A DNA stretch of 64,000 nt from CAZJTL01 sp964548905 (GCA_964548905.1 CAZJTL010000003.1:11663-75662), one strand, 5' to 3'; shown: positions 1-8,987, counted from the first letter of the stretch. The notes: generated by a model from the sequence alone, not told the origin. A program made the numbers and translations.

Positions 1-2
1 AT

Positions 3-740
3 CTCAAGCTTTTTCGTCAATTGGAAAAACCCAATACTGAAATATTAGTAGTTGAATCAATTATTCCTTGGTGGATTAGGCGTATACCTGTTTATCGGAA
101 GAGTTGGTTCAGTCTGAAAACGCTTCCTGTCCGCAATTGGATTATGCAGCAGATTGTCAAAATTGCGGTGATTCAACAGATTGAAGCAGAGATTTCGGTA
201 ATTGTGGATTCGGATGTAGCTTTTGTCCGTCCTTTAAGGGATGAACATTTTATCCGTGATGGTAAAGTCAGACTTTTCCAAGATGTAGTAGGAAATGAGA
301 TTCAAAAAAATTGGCATCGTAAATGGCATGAATCTGCTAGTCGTTTGTTGGGTTTACCCGATGTAGACCCAACTATCCCCGATTATATCGGTCATGTCAT
401 CTTTTGGAAGCGCAATCATGTCATCCAGATGTGCGAGCATTTAGAGAAGGTTTCTGGGAAGTCTTGGATGGAAACTCTGTTTAATACTTGGAATCTTTCT
501 GAGTTCGTACTGTATGGAATTTTTGTCGATCGCATTCTCAAAGATAAGTCCGAGCATTATTTGGAATCAGAAAATCTCTGTCACGATTATTGGTTTACTG
601 AATCTCTTTCTCCAGAGCAATTACAAGAATTTTTTCAAGGAATTCGTCCCGAACACATAGCTGTTATGATCTCTGCTAAGTCAGGAATGTCTGCTGCTGA
701 TTATAGCCATTTAGTCGAACAACTCAGGCACACAGATTAA
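3..740 (+). CDS. DUF6492-like, glycosyltransferase-related protein (5' partial)
   Basis: The frame is already open at the left edge of the window, so the N-terminus lies outside and the TTG at 21 should not be read as a start. About 245 codons are visible. A DSD motif inside 'VIVDSDVAFVRPL' (near base 205) resembles the metal/nucleotide-sugar DxD of GT-A glycosyltransferases, and the aromatic segment 'PDYIGHVIFWKR' fits DUF6492 proteins, which often lie in cell-surface glycan loci. Enzymatic activity is inference. The 3' end overlaps the tail of the convergent Crp-family gene by 30 bases, so the two genes share a termination region. Confidence 0.6.
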   Translation, partial: LKLFRQLEKPNTEILVVESIIPWWIRRIPVYRKSWFSLKTLPVRNWIMQQIVKIAVIQQIEAEISVIVDSDVAFVRPLRDEHFIRDGKVRLFQDVVGNEIQKNWHRKWHESASRLLGLPDVDPTIPDYIGHVIFWKRNHVIQMCEHLEKVSGKSWMETLFNTWNLSEFVLYGIFVDRILKDKSEHYLESENLCHDYWFTESLSPEQLQEFFQGIRPEHIAVMISAKSGMSAADYSHLVEQLRHTD

Positions 741-1358
741 ATGATCTTGATGAGTATAAATTAAGTTTTCTCGACGTAATTGTCCCATCAAACGGGTGAC
801 AGTGACTCGACTAGCGCCGATCGCGTTGGCAATTTGAGAGTGAGTTAGAGCAAAAGGTAAACAATAACCTTGTTCTGTTTGTTCGCCGTGTTCTTCGATC
901 GATAGTTTTAAAAAATTTAACAGTCGATCGCTAGTATTTGTTTGCACGAGAACGCTCAAAAATAATAATTGTCGTTGGTATTGATAAAAAAATGCTTCTA
1001 AAACTTCCCGACGAAAATCAGTCCAATTATCTAGATCGCTCCAATGCAACCAAATTACTGAAGTGAGATCGACTTGACCGTAAGCTTCAATCGTAAAAGG
1101 GTTACGAACGATAATATCAAAGGGTTGTCCTTCGGCAACTAAACCTAAAAATGCCGTTTCTGTAGAATTATTGTTCTGGATCGTACTTGTCAGTCGAATC
1201 GCTCCTCTTTTTACTAGATAAAGTAGTCCCTCTCTAGCTGGAATTAATTCGTCCTTATAAAAACTATTGTTACGATAATTTTGTCTAGCCCAATCACTAA
1301 TTTGTTGTCTAATTAAAAAAGGACGAGAAGACCTTGGCGATCTGGAGAAAGAGTCCAT
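711..1358 (-). CDS. Crp/Fnr-family transcriptional regulator
   Basis: A 215-residue DNA-binding regulator: an N-terminal cyclic-nucleotide-binding-type beta-barrel (roughly residues 20-120), a dimerisation helix ('RREVLEAFFYQYQRQLLFLSVL') and a C-terminal winged helix with recognition helix 'IGASRVTVTRLMGQLRREN'. The usual phosphate-binding-cassette GE...RxS signature is not obvious in the barrel, so it may not bind cAMP; the effector is unknown. ATG at 1358 is preferred over a TTG two codons upstream. It converges on the DUF6492 gene and diverges from the DALR gene, with about 60 AT-rich bases between the two starts that must hold both promoters. Target genes cannot be deduced. Confidence 0.85.
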   Translation of the reverse strand: MDSFSRSPRSSRPFLIRQQISDWARQNYRNNSFYKDELIPAREGLLYLVKRGAIRLTSTIQNNNSTETAFLGLVAEGQPFDIIVRNPFTIEAYGQVDLTSVIWLHWSDLDNWTDFRREVLEAFFYQYQRQLLFLSVLVQTNTSDRLLNFLKLSIEEHGEQTEQGYCLPFALTHSQIANAIGASRVTVTRLMGQLRRENLIYTHQDHLICVPELFD

Positions 1359-1419
1359 AAGCAACTGAAAAACTGAAAATACGAAAATTTTCTTTTCTTA
1401 ACTAAACTTTGCTTTTGTT

Positions 1420-2463
1420 GTGGCAAATAATAATTTTTATGAAAAATTTTATTGTTTAAATTGGCGAATTAATCGTCAATGCTTGTCAATTCAAGCTCTG
1501 ATTGTAAAGTATTTAGTAAACTCAATAGATGAATTTTTATTAAAAAAACTTGTAAAAAAAGATACTTGTATTAGCCTACAAAAAAAGGAGATTGAGTTAC
1601 ATAGGTTTTGCGATCGAGGAGAAATTATTTATCGTTGCTCGATCGCCTATCAATTAGCACCAATACTCGAATTATCATCACAAGAAACTGCTCAACAGTT
1701 AGTTGACTTTTTAGTAACCAGCTACCAAAAAACACAACTTCCTTCGGGAGAGACAAGAGAAACTCATAACACTGTTGCCTCTTGCCTTTTGCCTTTTGCC
1801 TCTGAATCTTACTCATCTTTGAAGATTAAAGCATCATCCCCAGGATGGATTGATTTTTGTGCAGATAGATTGTTTTTAGCCAATTGGTTGCAGAAATTGA
1901 GCGAATTTAACCTCCCTTCATCTTTGTCTCTAACCAACAACCTATCCCCCTGCCTTCTCCCCAAGAGAGTTGAGCCTTTTATCTTACAATACGCTCATGT
2001 ACGCTCTTGCTCCCTGCTGCGTTTGGGAGAACAAACAGGGTTAATTAAACTTCAAGATCGTCAATTTACTCAGGGGATTTGGCAAATAGAACAACCATTT
2101 CCTATTCCTTGGCTCGATCGAGAGGGTAATTTTCTGCTGGTGCATTTTGCGGAAACTAAACTAATTCTAGAATTATTGGCGGCTATAGATGCTTTATACG
2201 CTTTAGGTATTAAAGGGAACAGGGAACTCTTAACAGGGAACAGTGCATTGACTGTATTAAAAAGTGCAAGTTTGTTTAAAAATGCTTTGTCCTTAAGTGA
2301 AGCTTTTCTAGAATTTTGGGATAATTGCCGAATTTATGAAGAGAATACTGGCAAAAAATCTCAATTAGTTCTAGCAAGATTAGGATTGCTTGCTGCTGTT
2401 CAGTTATTGCTGAAAATCTTAATTGAAGAATCGATTGGTATTGCTGCTTTGGTAGAACTGTGA
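1420..2463 (+). CDS. DALR anticodon-binding-domain protein with embedded repeats
   Basis: A 347-residue protein whose C-terminal third ('LQYAHVRSCSLLRLGEQTG', then helices to the end) matches the DALR anticodon-binding fold that follows the catalytic core in arginyl-tRNA synthetase. No HIGH or KMSKS motif is present, so it is not a synthetase. Such stand-alone DALR proteins occur in cyanobacteria with unknown role. GTG at 1420 is the start. Two stretches are repeat-derived: 1775-1802 (four units of TTGCCTT type, giving 'ASCLLPFAS') and 2215-2242 (GGGAACA type, giving 'GNRELLTGNS'). Both keep the frame open. An antisense frame over the first repeat is only a shadow. Confidence 0.65.
   Translation: MANNNFYEKFYCLNWRINRQCLSIQALIVKYLVNSIDEFLLKKLVKKDTCISLQKKEIELHRFCDRGEIIYRCSIAYQLAPILELSSQETAQQLVDFLVTSYQKTQLPSGETRETHNTVASCLLPFASESYSSLKIKASSPGWIDFCADRLFLANWLQKLSEFNLPSSLSLTNNLSPCLLPKRVEPFILQYAHVRSCSLLRLGEQTGLIKLQDRQFTQGIWQIEQPFPIPWLDREGNFLLVHFAETKLILELLAAIDALYALGIKGNRELLTGNSALTVLKSASLFKNALSLSEAFLEFWDNCRIYEENTGKKSQLVLARLGLLAAVQLLLKILIEESIGIAALVEL
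1775..1802. repeat. Heptanucleotide repeat (TTGCCTY x4) inside a gene
   Basis: Four consecutive 7-bp units (TTGCCTC, TTGCCTT, TTGCCTT, TTGCCTC) lie inside the DALR gene. The same motif, in either orientation, is common in intergenic DNA of this window (for example 19374-19400 and 43153-43185). Twenty-eight bases is not a multiple of three, so the number of units determines the downstream frame. Confidence 0.9.
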
Positions 2464-2501
2464 AAAAAAATTTTTTCTCAAAAGCATTGACAGTTTTTGA
2501 A

Positions 2502-2582
2502 GCCCTAAATTATATTATTGGGCGTGTGAGGAGCGAACCAGTTAGGGAGTCGAGACGAAACACGGCAAGTCGTTGACTCCCT
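2502..2582 (-). ncRNA. yfr1: Candidate Yfr1-like small RNA
   Basis: Read on the minus strand, this interval has the three-part layout of the cyanobacterial sRNA Yfr1: a 5' hairpin (7-8 bp stem, GGGAGTC pairing with GACTCCC, 2545-2581), an unpaired stretch holding GCTCCTCACAC (2524-2534), and immediately after it a second hairpin (GCCC with GGGC, 2502-2523). Yfr1 is known for an almost invariant ACUCCUCACAC; here 10 of 11 bases match. Weak points: the 3' hairpin has an AT-rich 14-base loop and no T-run directly after it. A second weak stem followed by eight T's (about 2463-2500) could be the terminator. No ribosome site or frame is present. Confidence 0.45.
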
Positions 2583-2609
2583 TCCTGATTTCATTTATTC
2601 GAGTTTTTG

Positions 2610-3596
2610 CTATCTTTTACTTGTATTCGAGTAGAGAAAATCTTCTACTTCTGATGCAGTTGGTTGAGCAGCGATCGCCCCAGGTTTAGTAGTTGTTAAC
2701 CCACCAACAGCACAAGCATAAATAACTATATCTCTAGCTATTTGCGGATTGGCAAGACCAGAAATTTTCTTTTTACATAACTGATGCAGGAAACCAGCCA
2801 AAAAAGCATCTCCTGCACCTGTAGTATCTTGTACGCTAACTTTGGGAGGAGTAACCTTGCCTTCATTGTCACTGAGACAATAGCCGACATCACCAGCGCC
2901 TCTAGTTACTAAAACACCTTCTACGGTATCGAGTTGGTAACAGATCGCTCCCGCATCGGTAGTATTAAATAGCCATTTGGCTTCCTCATCGGTAAGCTTG
3001 AGAAAATCAATATATTGCCAAAGTTTTTTGATTAAGGGTAGCGCTTCGTTGGCATCCCGCCAAAACATTGGTCGCCAATTAATATCTAAGACAATTTTCA
3101 TATTATATTGATCTGCCAGCTCAAGAGCGCGGAAAATGGCTGCTCTGGTTTGAGGATAAGCTAATTCTAAAGTACCCAGAACCAAATATTCTGCATCTAG
3201 AAATAATTGCTCTGGTAAAGACGAGGCATTTAGATAAGCATCAGCAAAGCGATCTGGTTCTAAACCCCCAAAGCCAGCAAAAGAGCGATCGCCAGTCTCA
3301 GAACGCAGCACATACACATTTCTAGTAGGTGCTGTGAGATGGCGCTGTACGCCCCTAGTATCCACTCCAATCGATTCTAAAAGCTGGACTAGTCGATCTC
3401 CTGGCTCGTCTTTACCGACACAGCCAAGAAAAGCTGCTGGTGTTCCCAATTTAACTAAAGCAGAGGCGACATTAGCTAATGCGCCCCCTGGATAAGGAGT
3501 CCACGATGCTACTTCAGACAATAAACGCCCAGCTCGATCGGCAAGCAGATCGAATAAAATTTCGCCTAAACAAAGAATACGAGGAGGATTAGTCAC
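2610..3596 (-). CDS. PfkB-family carbohydrate kinase (probable fructokinase)
   Basis: A 328-residue cytoplasmic ribokinase-fold kinase. It shows the N-terminal substrate motif 'YPGGALANVASALVKLG' (about residues 35-51) and the C-terminal ATP/anion-hole motif 'DTTGAGDAFLAGFL' (about 257-270), whose aspartate is the catalytic base transferring phosphate to the sugar hydroxyl. Length and motifs fit bacterial fructokinases; the substrate is inferred. A sucrose synthase gene lies 36 kb away in this window, and fructose is one product of sucrose cleavage, so a shared pathway is plausible but not shown. ATG start at 3596, with HIP1-like GATCGATCG just upstream. Confidence 0.85.
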   Translation of the reverse strand: MTNPPRILCLGEILFDLLADRAGRLLSEVASWTPYPGGALANVASALVKLGTPAAFLGCVGKDEPGDRLVQLLESIGVDTRGVQRHLTAPTRNVYVLRSETGDRSFAGFGGLEPDRFADAYLNASSLPEQLFLDAEYLVLGTLELAYPQTRAAIFRALELADQYNMKIVLDINWRPMFWRDANEALPLIKKLWQYIDFLKLTDEEAKWLFNTTDAGAICYQLDTVEGVLVTRGAGDVGYCLSDNEGKVTPPKVSVQDTTGAGDAFLAGFLHQLCKKKISGLANPQIARDIVIYACAVGGLTTTKPGAIAAQPTASEVEDFLYSNTSKR

Positions 3597-3654
3597 GATC
3601 GATCGATAATAATCTCAACTTTCCTTCCCAGCGTACACTTAGTGCGATCGATTT

Positions 3655-4101
3655 CTAAATTTCACCACGAATTTCTTCAACAATGCCATCACGCATGACA
3701 ACTTCTACGTTCATTTTTTTAACTAAGTTATCTCCCTTATCAAGACGAAATACGCTTTCCATCTGTGCTTGAACTACTTCTTGCTCCAATTCTAATAATT
3801 GGATTTGTTGCAATTGTTGAAGTAGCTGACTTTTTTTATCGAGAATTTCATTTTTTTTCTGATTGACTTGCAATTGAATGCTTTCAATCTGCTGCATCAC
3901 TTGAGCAGAAGGAGGCTTGAGATTATTTTTTTGAATTTCTTCTACGGTTCTTTGCGCCTGCATTTCTAATTGCTGCATTTGTCCATCTAACTGAGACACT
4001 TGTGCTTGTAATTGTTGCTGTACTTCTTCTTTCCAACGAGGAGTAACGATCGCCTTAACAGTAACTGGTCGTTTTAAAAGTAAACCTGTTCCAGTATTCA
4101 T
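3655..4101 (-). CDS. YlqD family protein
   Basis: A 148-residue protein dominated by a glutamine-rich coiled coil (about residues 22-118) between an N-terminal beta segment ('LLLKRPVTVKAIVTPRWKEE') and a C-terminal one ('VEVVMRDGIVEEIRGEI'). This layout and the opening motif are typical of YlqD, conserved in Firmicutes and cyanobacteria and of unknown function. No signal peptide or membrane helix. It lies 58 bases downstream of the sugar kinase start on the same strand, so it would precede the kinase in a transcript. Confidence 0.8.
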   Translation of the reverse strand: MNTGTGLLLKRPVTVKAIVTPRWKEEVQQQLQAQVSQLDGQMQQLEMQAQRTVEEIQKNNLKPPSAQVMQQIESIQLQVNQKKNEILDKKSQLLQQLQQIQLLELEQEVVQAQMESVFRLDKGDNLVKKMNVEVVMRDGIVEEIRGEI

Positions 4102-4159
4102 AATTTATTTCCTTGAATTGTTCCTTGTCATTTGTCTTCGGTTACTGGTTAATTGTCAA

Positions 4160-4345
4160 CTCCCTTCGGGAGAGGGAACAGGGAGCAGGGAGCAGGGAGC
4201 AAGGGGAGCTTCGGTGTGCGGAAGAGGTTTCGGTGTGTAGGGAGACGGGGAGACTGGGAAAAAAATGATACCCTATTGCCTATTGCCTCCTGCCTCTTGC
4301 CTAACTGCTGCCTGCTGCCTGCTGCCTGCTCCCTTTTTCTACAAT
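4160..4345. repeat. Intergenic cluster of short tandem repeats
   Basis: The gap between the YlqD and acyl-ACP synthetase genes is nearly all 7-bp tandem repeats: GGGAGCA units near 4170-4200, then TGCCTAT/TGCCTCC and GCTGCCT units near 4275-4332. Open frames on both strands here are low-complexity by-products of the repeats, not genes. Confidence 0.85.
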
Positions 4346-4358
4346 GAACCATGAACTA

Positions 4359-6281
4359 TCAACTAAACATCCCTTCAATTGATTGACGATAGCACTCAGC
4401 AACTACGTTACGTTTAATTTTTAAAGTTTGTGTCATCATGCCATTAGCTTGGGAAAATGGTTCGACGATAAATTTAAACACACCAATGCGATCGTCTGGA
4501 CGATATCCAGGGCGATTTTGTACCTCACGATTGAGTTCGGTGCGAAATAAATCGAGAATGGCTTTATTGTTTAAGTCGCTAGTTTCTGCATCTGCTGGAG
4601 TAATACCTGGATCGGGAATGTTGAGGTTGAGTTGTTGTTGTTTTGCCCATTCTTGCAGTGCTTCGAGATTGGGTACAATTAAAGCACCTAGCGATCGCTG
4701 GTCTTGTCCTACTAACATAATTTGAGCGACATAAGGACTTCGCAAGCAAGCATCTTCGATCGGCTGTGGCTCAATATTTTCCCCATTAGAAAGCACGATC
4801 GTATCTTTTGCTCTTCCTGTAAGTACTAAATCGTTATCTGCTGTCACCCAACCCAAATCACCGCTATCAAACCAGCCTTCAGAGTCGATCGCTTTTGCGG
4901 TCGCTTCTGGTTTTTTATAGTACCCTTGCATTACTTGGGGTCCGCGAATTAAAACTAAACCTGTTTTTCCTTGGGGTAAAGTGACACGAGTTTCAGGATC
5001 GACGATGCGAATTTCGGTTTGGGGAAGGGGTTTTCCAGACGAACCGCGTAAATTGTGTTCTCGACTACGAGCATTAGTAACGGGAGCAGTTTCTGTCAAT
5101 CCATAGCCGACAATGAGGGGGATATTGACAATTTCATAGAATGTATCGAGATACATTGCCAAAGAGCCACCGCCGCTTACTAAGACGTTTATATTTCCTC
5201 CTACAGCAGCGCGAATTTTACCATAAGCAAGGCGATCGGCTAGGGCGTGGAGAGGTGCTAGCATCTTCGCTTTTACTTTAGCCTTAAGACGTTTGCTAGC
5301 AGAAACATGGAAATGCTCTAAACTCATATTATTAGCAATTCGCTTAGCTATAATGTAGCGTTCTGAGTTTTTCAGGAAAAAGCTAATTAATTTTTGGCGC
5401 GATCGCGGTTGTTCGCTTAATTGTTTTTGAATTCCTTCGTAAAGGGATTCCCATAACCTCGGTACACCAACCATAATCCGAGGTTGGAATTTTTGCAGGT
5501 CTTTTTTAAAATTACGAAGATTGGTATAAGTTAGGGTACAACCACGGGAGAGCAAAAAATATTCGCAACTGCGTTCGTAGACGTGCCAACTAGGAAGAAT
5601 ACTGAGAAAGCGATCGCCTGGTTCTGTATCAATTCGGGTTTCCAGAGTATTAATTTGATGCATTAAGTTACCGTAAGAGAGCATTGCACCTTTTGGTTGA
5701 CCAGTAGTCCCAGAAGTGTAAATTAGAGTAGCTAAGCTTTGTTTAGTTAATTGGACTGGTTGAAAACTATGCTTTGCTCCCAATTCCATTAATTGCTCAA
5801 AATTGAAAACCTGACAATTCTCGATCGCGGGTGGAGTTTCACTAGAGAGTAAAATTACTAAACGTATTGGTAATTGAGCTAAATTGGCTGTCAGTCTAGC
5901 GAGGGTTTTTACATCTTCGACTACCAAAGCAATGCTGTCACTATCTTGTATGATGTAGAGTAATTCTTGTGTTTCAGCACTGGCAGAACGAACGGCATTA
6001 GCTGCACCAGTAGCCATAATTCCTTGATCGGCAATGAACCAACGAGGACTATTATCAGCGATTAAGGCAATTTTCTCGCCTGGTGCGATCGAGAGTGCTT
6101 GTAAGGCGGCTGCAAACTGTTGAATTTGCTGGTTTAATTGGGTGTAAGTAAGTTTTACTTGTGTTTTGCCATTAGGATCGTCAAGGGCAAGAATATCGCC
6201 GAAACGCTGCGCCGTCAGCGACCAAATTTCAGCTAAAGAGTTTACTGAAGAATAATCAATTAATTGCTCTCGATCGCTCAT
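4359..6281 (-). CDS. aas: Acyl-ACP synthetase / long-chain acyl-CoA synthetase
   Basis: A 640-residue ANL-superfamily adenylating enzyme. It activates free fatty acids with ATP and transfers them to acyl carrier protein or CoA; in cyanobacteria the single Aas recycles membrane-derived fatty acids. The P-loop-like motif 'LIYTSGTTGQPKGAM' (about residue 187), the 'GYGLTETAPV' motif (about 392) and the 'GWFDSGDLGWV' hinge region are all present, and the C-terminal 'TLKIKRNVV' supplies the catalytic lysine region. Length matches cyanobacterial Aas. ACP versus CoA preference is inferred from the lineage. It is transcribed alone, with about 190 bases separating it from ubiD. Confidence 0.9.
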   Translation of the reverse strand: MSDREQLIDYSSVNSLAEIWSLTAQRFGDILALDDPNGKTQVKLTYTQLNQQIQQFAAALQALSIAPGEKIALIADNSPRWFIADQGIMATGAANAVRSASAETQELLYIIQDSDSIALVVEDVKTLARLTANLAQLPIRLVILLSSETPPAIENCQVFNFEQLMELGAKHSFQPVQLTKQSLATLIYTSGTTGQPKGAMLSYGNLMHQINTLETRIDTEPGDRFLSILPSWHVYERSCEYFLLSRGCTLTYTNLRNFKKDLQKFQPRIMVGVPRLWESLYEGIQKQLSEQPRSRQKLISFFLKNSERYIIAKRIANNMSLEHFHVSASKRLKAKVKAKMLAPLHALADRLAYGKIRAAVGGNINVLVSGGGSLAMYLDTFYEIVNIPLIVGYGLTETAPVTNARSREHNLRGSSGKPLPQTEIRIVDPETRVTLPQGKTGLVLIRGPQVMQGYYKKPEATAKAIDSEGWFDSGDLGWVTADNDLVLTGRAKDTIVLSNGENIEPQPIEDACLRSPYVAQIMLVGQDQRSLGALIVPNLEALQEWAKQQQLNLNIPDPGITPADAETSDLNNKAILDLFRTELNREVQNRPGYRPDDRIGVFKFIVEPFSQANGMMTQTLKIKRNVVAECYRQSIEGMFS

Positions 6282-6419
6282 CTGAGTTAAGTATGTAGGA
6301 TTTTAAAATGGTGAAATAACCATAAAACTAGCATATTCGCGATCGACGTTTTCTGATCCAACCAGAAAAACATTGGCGGGAATCCCCAGATCATTTAGAC
6401 TCCAGTGGTAGAGCGATCT

Positions 6420-6462
6420 TCTTATTTATCGGCGTTTATCGGTGTTTATCTGTGGACTTTTT
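6420..6462. repeat. Dispersed 'TTTATCTGTG' repeat
   Basis: Tandem copies related to GTTTATCGGTGTTTATCTG sit downstream of ubiD. A related copy occurs inside the chelatase H gene at about 61612-61680. This is a common cyanobacterial dispersed repeat of unknown origin. Confidence 0.6.
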
Positions 6463-6472
6463 TACTCAGAAA

Positions 6473-7978
6473 CTACATTTCATAACCAAACAAATTAGGG
6501 TCAATTTCCGATAACTTTAAATCATTCAACCCATATTCAGCCCAACGTCTTTCTACCATAGCTGCTACATCTGGATCGGATTCCAAAGGCGCACCCCATT
6601 CATGGTTAGTTTCTGGAGACATCTTGGTAGTTGCATCAATACCCATTCTTCCACCCAAACCAATCTTCTGGCTGGCAAAATCGAGAGTATCAAAGGGTGT
6701 TTCTGGCAAAATAAACACATCTCTAGACGGATCGACTTTAGAACTAATTGCCCAAACTACCTGACGCGGATCGCGAATATTAATATCCTTATCGACAACA
6801 ATCACAAACTTGGTGTAAGTAAACTGAGGTAAAGCACTCCAAAAAGCTAAAGCTGCCCTTCTTGCTTGTCCTGGGTATGCTTTATCAATAGAGATAATCG
6901 CTGCTTTGTAGCTTAATGCCTCCATTGGCAAGAAAAAGTCAACAATTTCCGAGACTTGTTGTCTGAGGATTGGAGTGTAAATACGATTGAGGGCGATCGC
7001 CATCATTGCTTCTTCTTTGGGAGGGCGACCGCTAAATGTGGTTAAATAAACAGGGTCTTGACGATGAGTCAGGCAATGGAAGCGAATTAAAGGCGAATCT
7101 TCTACGCCGCCGTAATAACCCATATGATCGCCAAAAGGACCATCTGGTAGCATTTCGCCAGGGGTAATCGTGCCTTCTAAAACAAATTCTGAATCGGCTG
7201 GCACTTCTAGATCGAGAGTTTTACACTTAGCTAATTTGACTCCCGAACCTCCATATAATCCTGCAAATAACCATTCAGATAAATCTACAGGGATAGGTGT
7301 AGCGGCTGCCATAATCATCAGTGGATCGACACCCAGGGCGATCGCAATTTCTAATTTTTTACCAGCTTCCGCCGCTTTACGTAAATGTCTGGCACCACCT
7401 CGTACCGATAACCAATGAACGGTCATGGTATTTTTTGATTGTAATTGCAGACGATATACACCGACGTTAGGAGTACCTGTTTCACAATCCTTGGTAATTA
7501 CTAATCCCAGAGTAATAATTTTGCCTGCATCTTGAGGGTAGGGACGAATCAAAGGTAATGTGTTTAAATCTAAATCTTCTTCTTTAATAACTACCTGTTG
7601 GCAAGCAGGGAAAAAATCTCTACCAGGTTTCGCTTTAAGGACATCAAAGAGAACTTTGCCAAAGTCTACTGCTTGAGAAATCTTTTTCGGCGGTTTTGGT
7701 TGTTGCAACATTGCCAGCTTTTTGCCCAAAGCCTCTAATTCTTGGGGTTGTTGCATATTCATCGCCCAGCAAATACGTTCCACTGTTCCCATCAAATTAA
7801 CAGCGACGGGAAAAGATGAGCCTTTGACATTCTCAAATAATAAGCCAGGGCCGCCTGCTTGTAGCATTCGATTGGAAATTTCTGCAATTTCTAAGTCAGA
7901 GTCTACTAAGGCTGAGATCCGTCGTAGCTGTCCTTTTTCTTCTAATAGTTTGATGAACCCACGTAAGTCTCTTGCCAT
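6473..7978 (-). CDS. ubiD: UbiD-family decarboxylase (plastoquinone pathway)
   Basis: A 501-residue UbiD decarboxylase. The family uses prenylated FMN to decarboxylate aromatic acids; the cyanobacterial member is assigned to 4-hydroxy-3-solanesylbenzoate decarboxylation on the way to plastoquinone. Characteristic stretches include the N-terminal 'RDLRGFIKLLEEKGQLRRI', the conserved 'GPFGDHMGYYG' region (about residue 281) and C-terminal 'GLGGRMGIDATTKM' (about 443). Length equals that of well-known homologues. The flavin-prenylating UbiX partner is not in this window. The start ATG at 7978 opens a typical MARDLRGF N-terminus. Confidence 0.92.
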   Translation of the reverse strand: MARDLRGFIKLLEEKGQLRRISALVDSDLEIAEISNRMLQAGGPGLLFENVKGSSFPVAVNLMGTVERICWAMNMQQPQELEALGKKLAMLQQPKPPKKISQAVDFGKVLFDVLKAKPGRDFFPACQQVVIKEEDLDLNTLPLIRPYPQDAGKIITLGLVITKDCETGTPNVGVYRLQLQSKNTMTVHWLSVRGGARHLRKAAEAGKKLEIAIALGVDPLMIMAAATPIPVDLSEWLFAGLYGGSGVKLAKCKTLDLEVPADSEFVLEGTITPGEMLPDGPFGDHMGYYGGVEDSPLIRFHCLTHRQDPVYLTTFSGRPPKEEAMMAIALNRIYTPILRQQVSEIVDFFLPMEALSYKAAIISIDKAYPGQARRAALAFWSALPQFTYTKFVIVVDKDINIRDPRQVVWAISSKVDPSRDVFILPETPFDTLDFASQKIGLGGRMGIDATTKMSPETNHEWGAPLESDPDVAAMVERRWAEYGLNDLKLSEIDPNLFGYEM

Positions 7979-8042
7979 GATTAAGAAATATAAAGCTATG
8001 CCATATTTTCATTATGGACTGATGTGAGACTTTTGGACGTGT

Positions 8043-8849
8043 TTAGAGTAAATCGATAAATCGATCCTGCCAACGTCGAAAACAAAGCCAACCGCAAGTA
8101 ACAATTACCATTCCAGCCAACCAAGCTTGAATGATCGCCATAGGATCGGGTAACTGTCCTAATAAAGAAATTTGACGAATACTTTCAATAATTGGCAACA
8201 AAGGATTGAGTAATAAAATTTGTTTGACTTGATTTGGTACTATTTCGGCTGGATAAAAAATGGGAGAACTTAACGACACCACAAAACCAACTAATTCATA
8301 AAAGTAAGGTAAGTCCCGAAAGAAAACATAAAGAGCGCTGACAAAAAAACCAACTCCAGCACAAACTAAAATTAGAGCAGATAAAGGCAATAATAATAAC
8401 AATACATTAAAAATGTTTTTGGTGATAATTAAAGTGATAATCGCCAACAAAGGAAGCATTCCCACGCATAATTGAAATATATTTGCGCCTATTGTTGACA
8501 GAGGAAAAACAGCCAGAGGCAAACTAATCTTGTTGACCAAATCTCCATTTTTTACCAGAGATTCTAAGGCTTGATTGGTAGAAGAAATAAAAAAGTTAAT
8601 TACTACTAAGCCTGTAAATGCTGCCAAGGCATAATTAACAATTGAATTTTGATAGTAACGAGCAAATGTTGTGCCAAAAATAGCTGTATAAATAACAGTT
8701 AAGATTAAAGGATTTAGCAGCGACCAATAAACACCTAAAATTGAACCTCGATAACGTCTTTTTAAATTTCGTTCCACTAAAACATACAGCAACTCCCAAT
8801 ATCTGTGAAGTTGTGCTGAAAGAGGCTGTGTTTTAGGAGATATGTTCAT
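8043..8849 (-). CDS. ABC-2 type permease for polysaccharide/O-antigen export
   Basis: A 268-residue integral membrane protein with six predicted helices and the family signature 'RYRGSILGVYWSLLNPL' near its N-terminus. It is the membrane half of a Wzm/TagG-type exporter that moves lipid-linked polysaccharide across the inner membrane with an ATPase partner. No ATPase lies beside it, which is unusual, since the two are normally adjacent. ATG at 8849 is chosen: the frame extends 17 codons further, but those codons come from a dispersed repeat (8858-8895) and look unrelated to the family. Confidence 0.85.
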   Translation of the reverse strand: MNISPKTQPLSAQLHRYWELLYVLVERNLKRRYRGSILGVYWSLLNPLILTVIYTAIFGTTFARYYQNSIVNYALAAFTGLVVINFFISSTNQALESLVKNGDLVNKISLPLAVFPLSTIGANIFQLCVGMLPLLAIITLIITKNIFNVLLLLLPLSALILVCAGVGFFVSALYVFFRDLPYFYELVGFVVSLSSPIFYPAEIVPNQVKQILLLNPLLPIIESIRQISLLGQLPDPMAIIQAWLAGMVIVTCGWLCFRRWQDRFIDLL

Positions 8850-8857
8850 AGAAATAA

Positions 8858-8895
8858 TAAGTAGTTGGACAAAATTAAATTTATTGGTGAAGAAA
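8858..8895. repeat. Half copy of a MITE-like element
   Basis: TAAGTAGTTGGACAAAATTA and the bases following it match the left arm of the fuller elements at 21078-21177 and 43115-43222. It overlaps the possible 5' extension of the permease gene, arguing against the longer start. Confidence 0.6.
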
Positions 8896-8987
8896 GGCAA
8901 CGGTCAATATTGCCCCTAAATTTTAGCCCGAGCGATCGCCACCTCGATCGCTCATCTCTAATACCACACCGATCGACATCTCAGTCC

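Noticed and set aside
4149..4352. Open frames on both strands between the YlqD and aas genes
   Set aside because: They are translations of 7-bp repeats, low in complexity and present on both strands.
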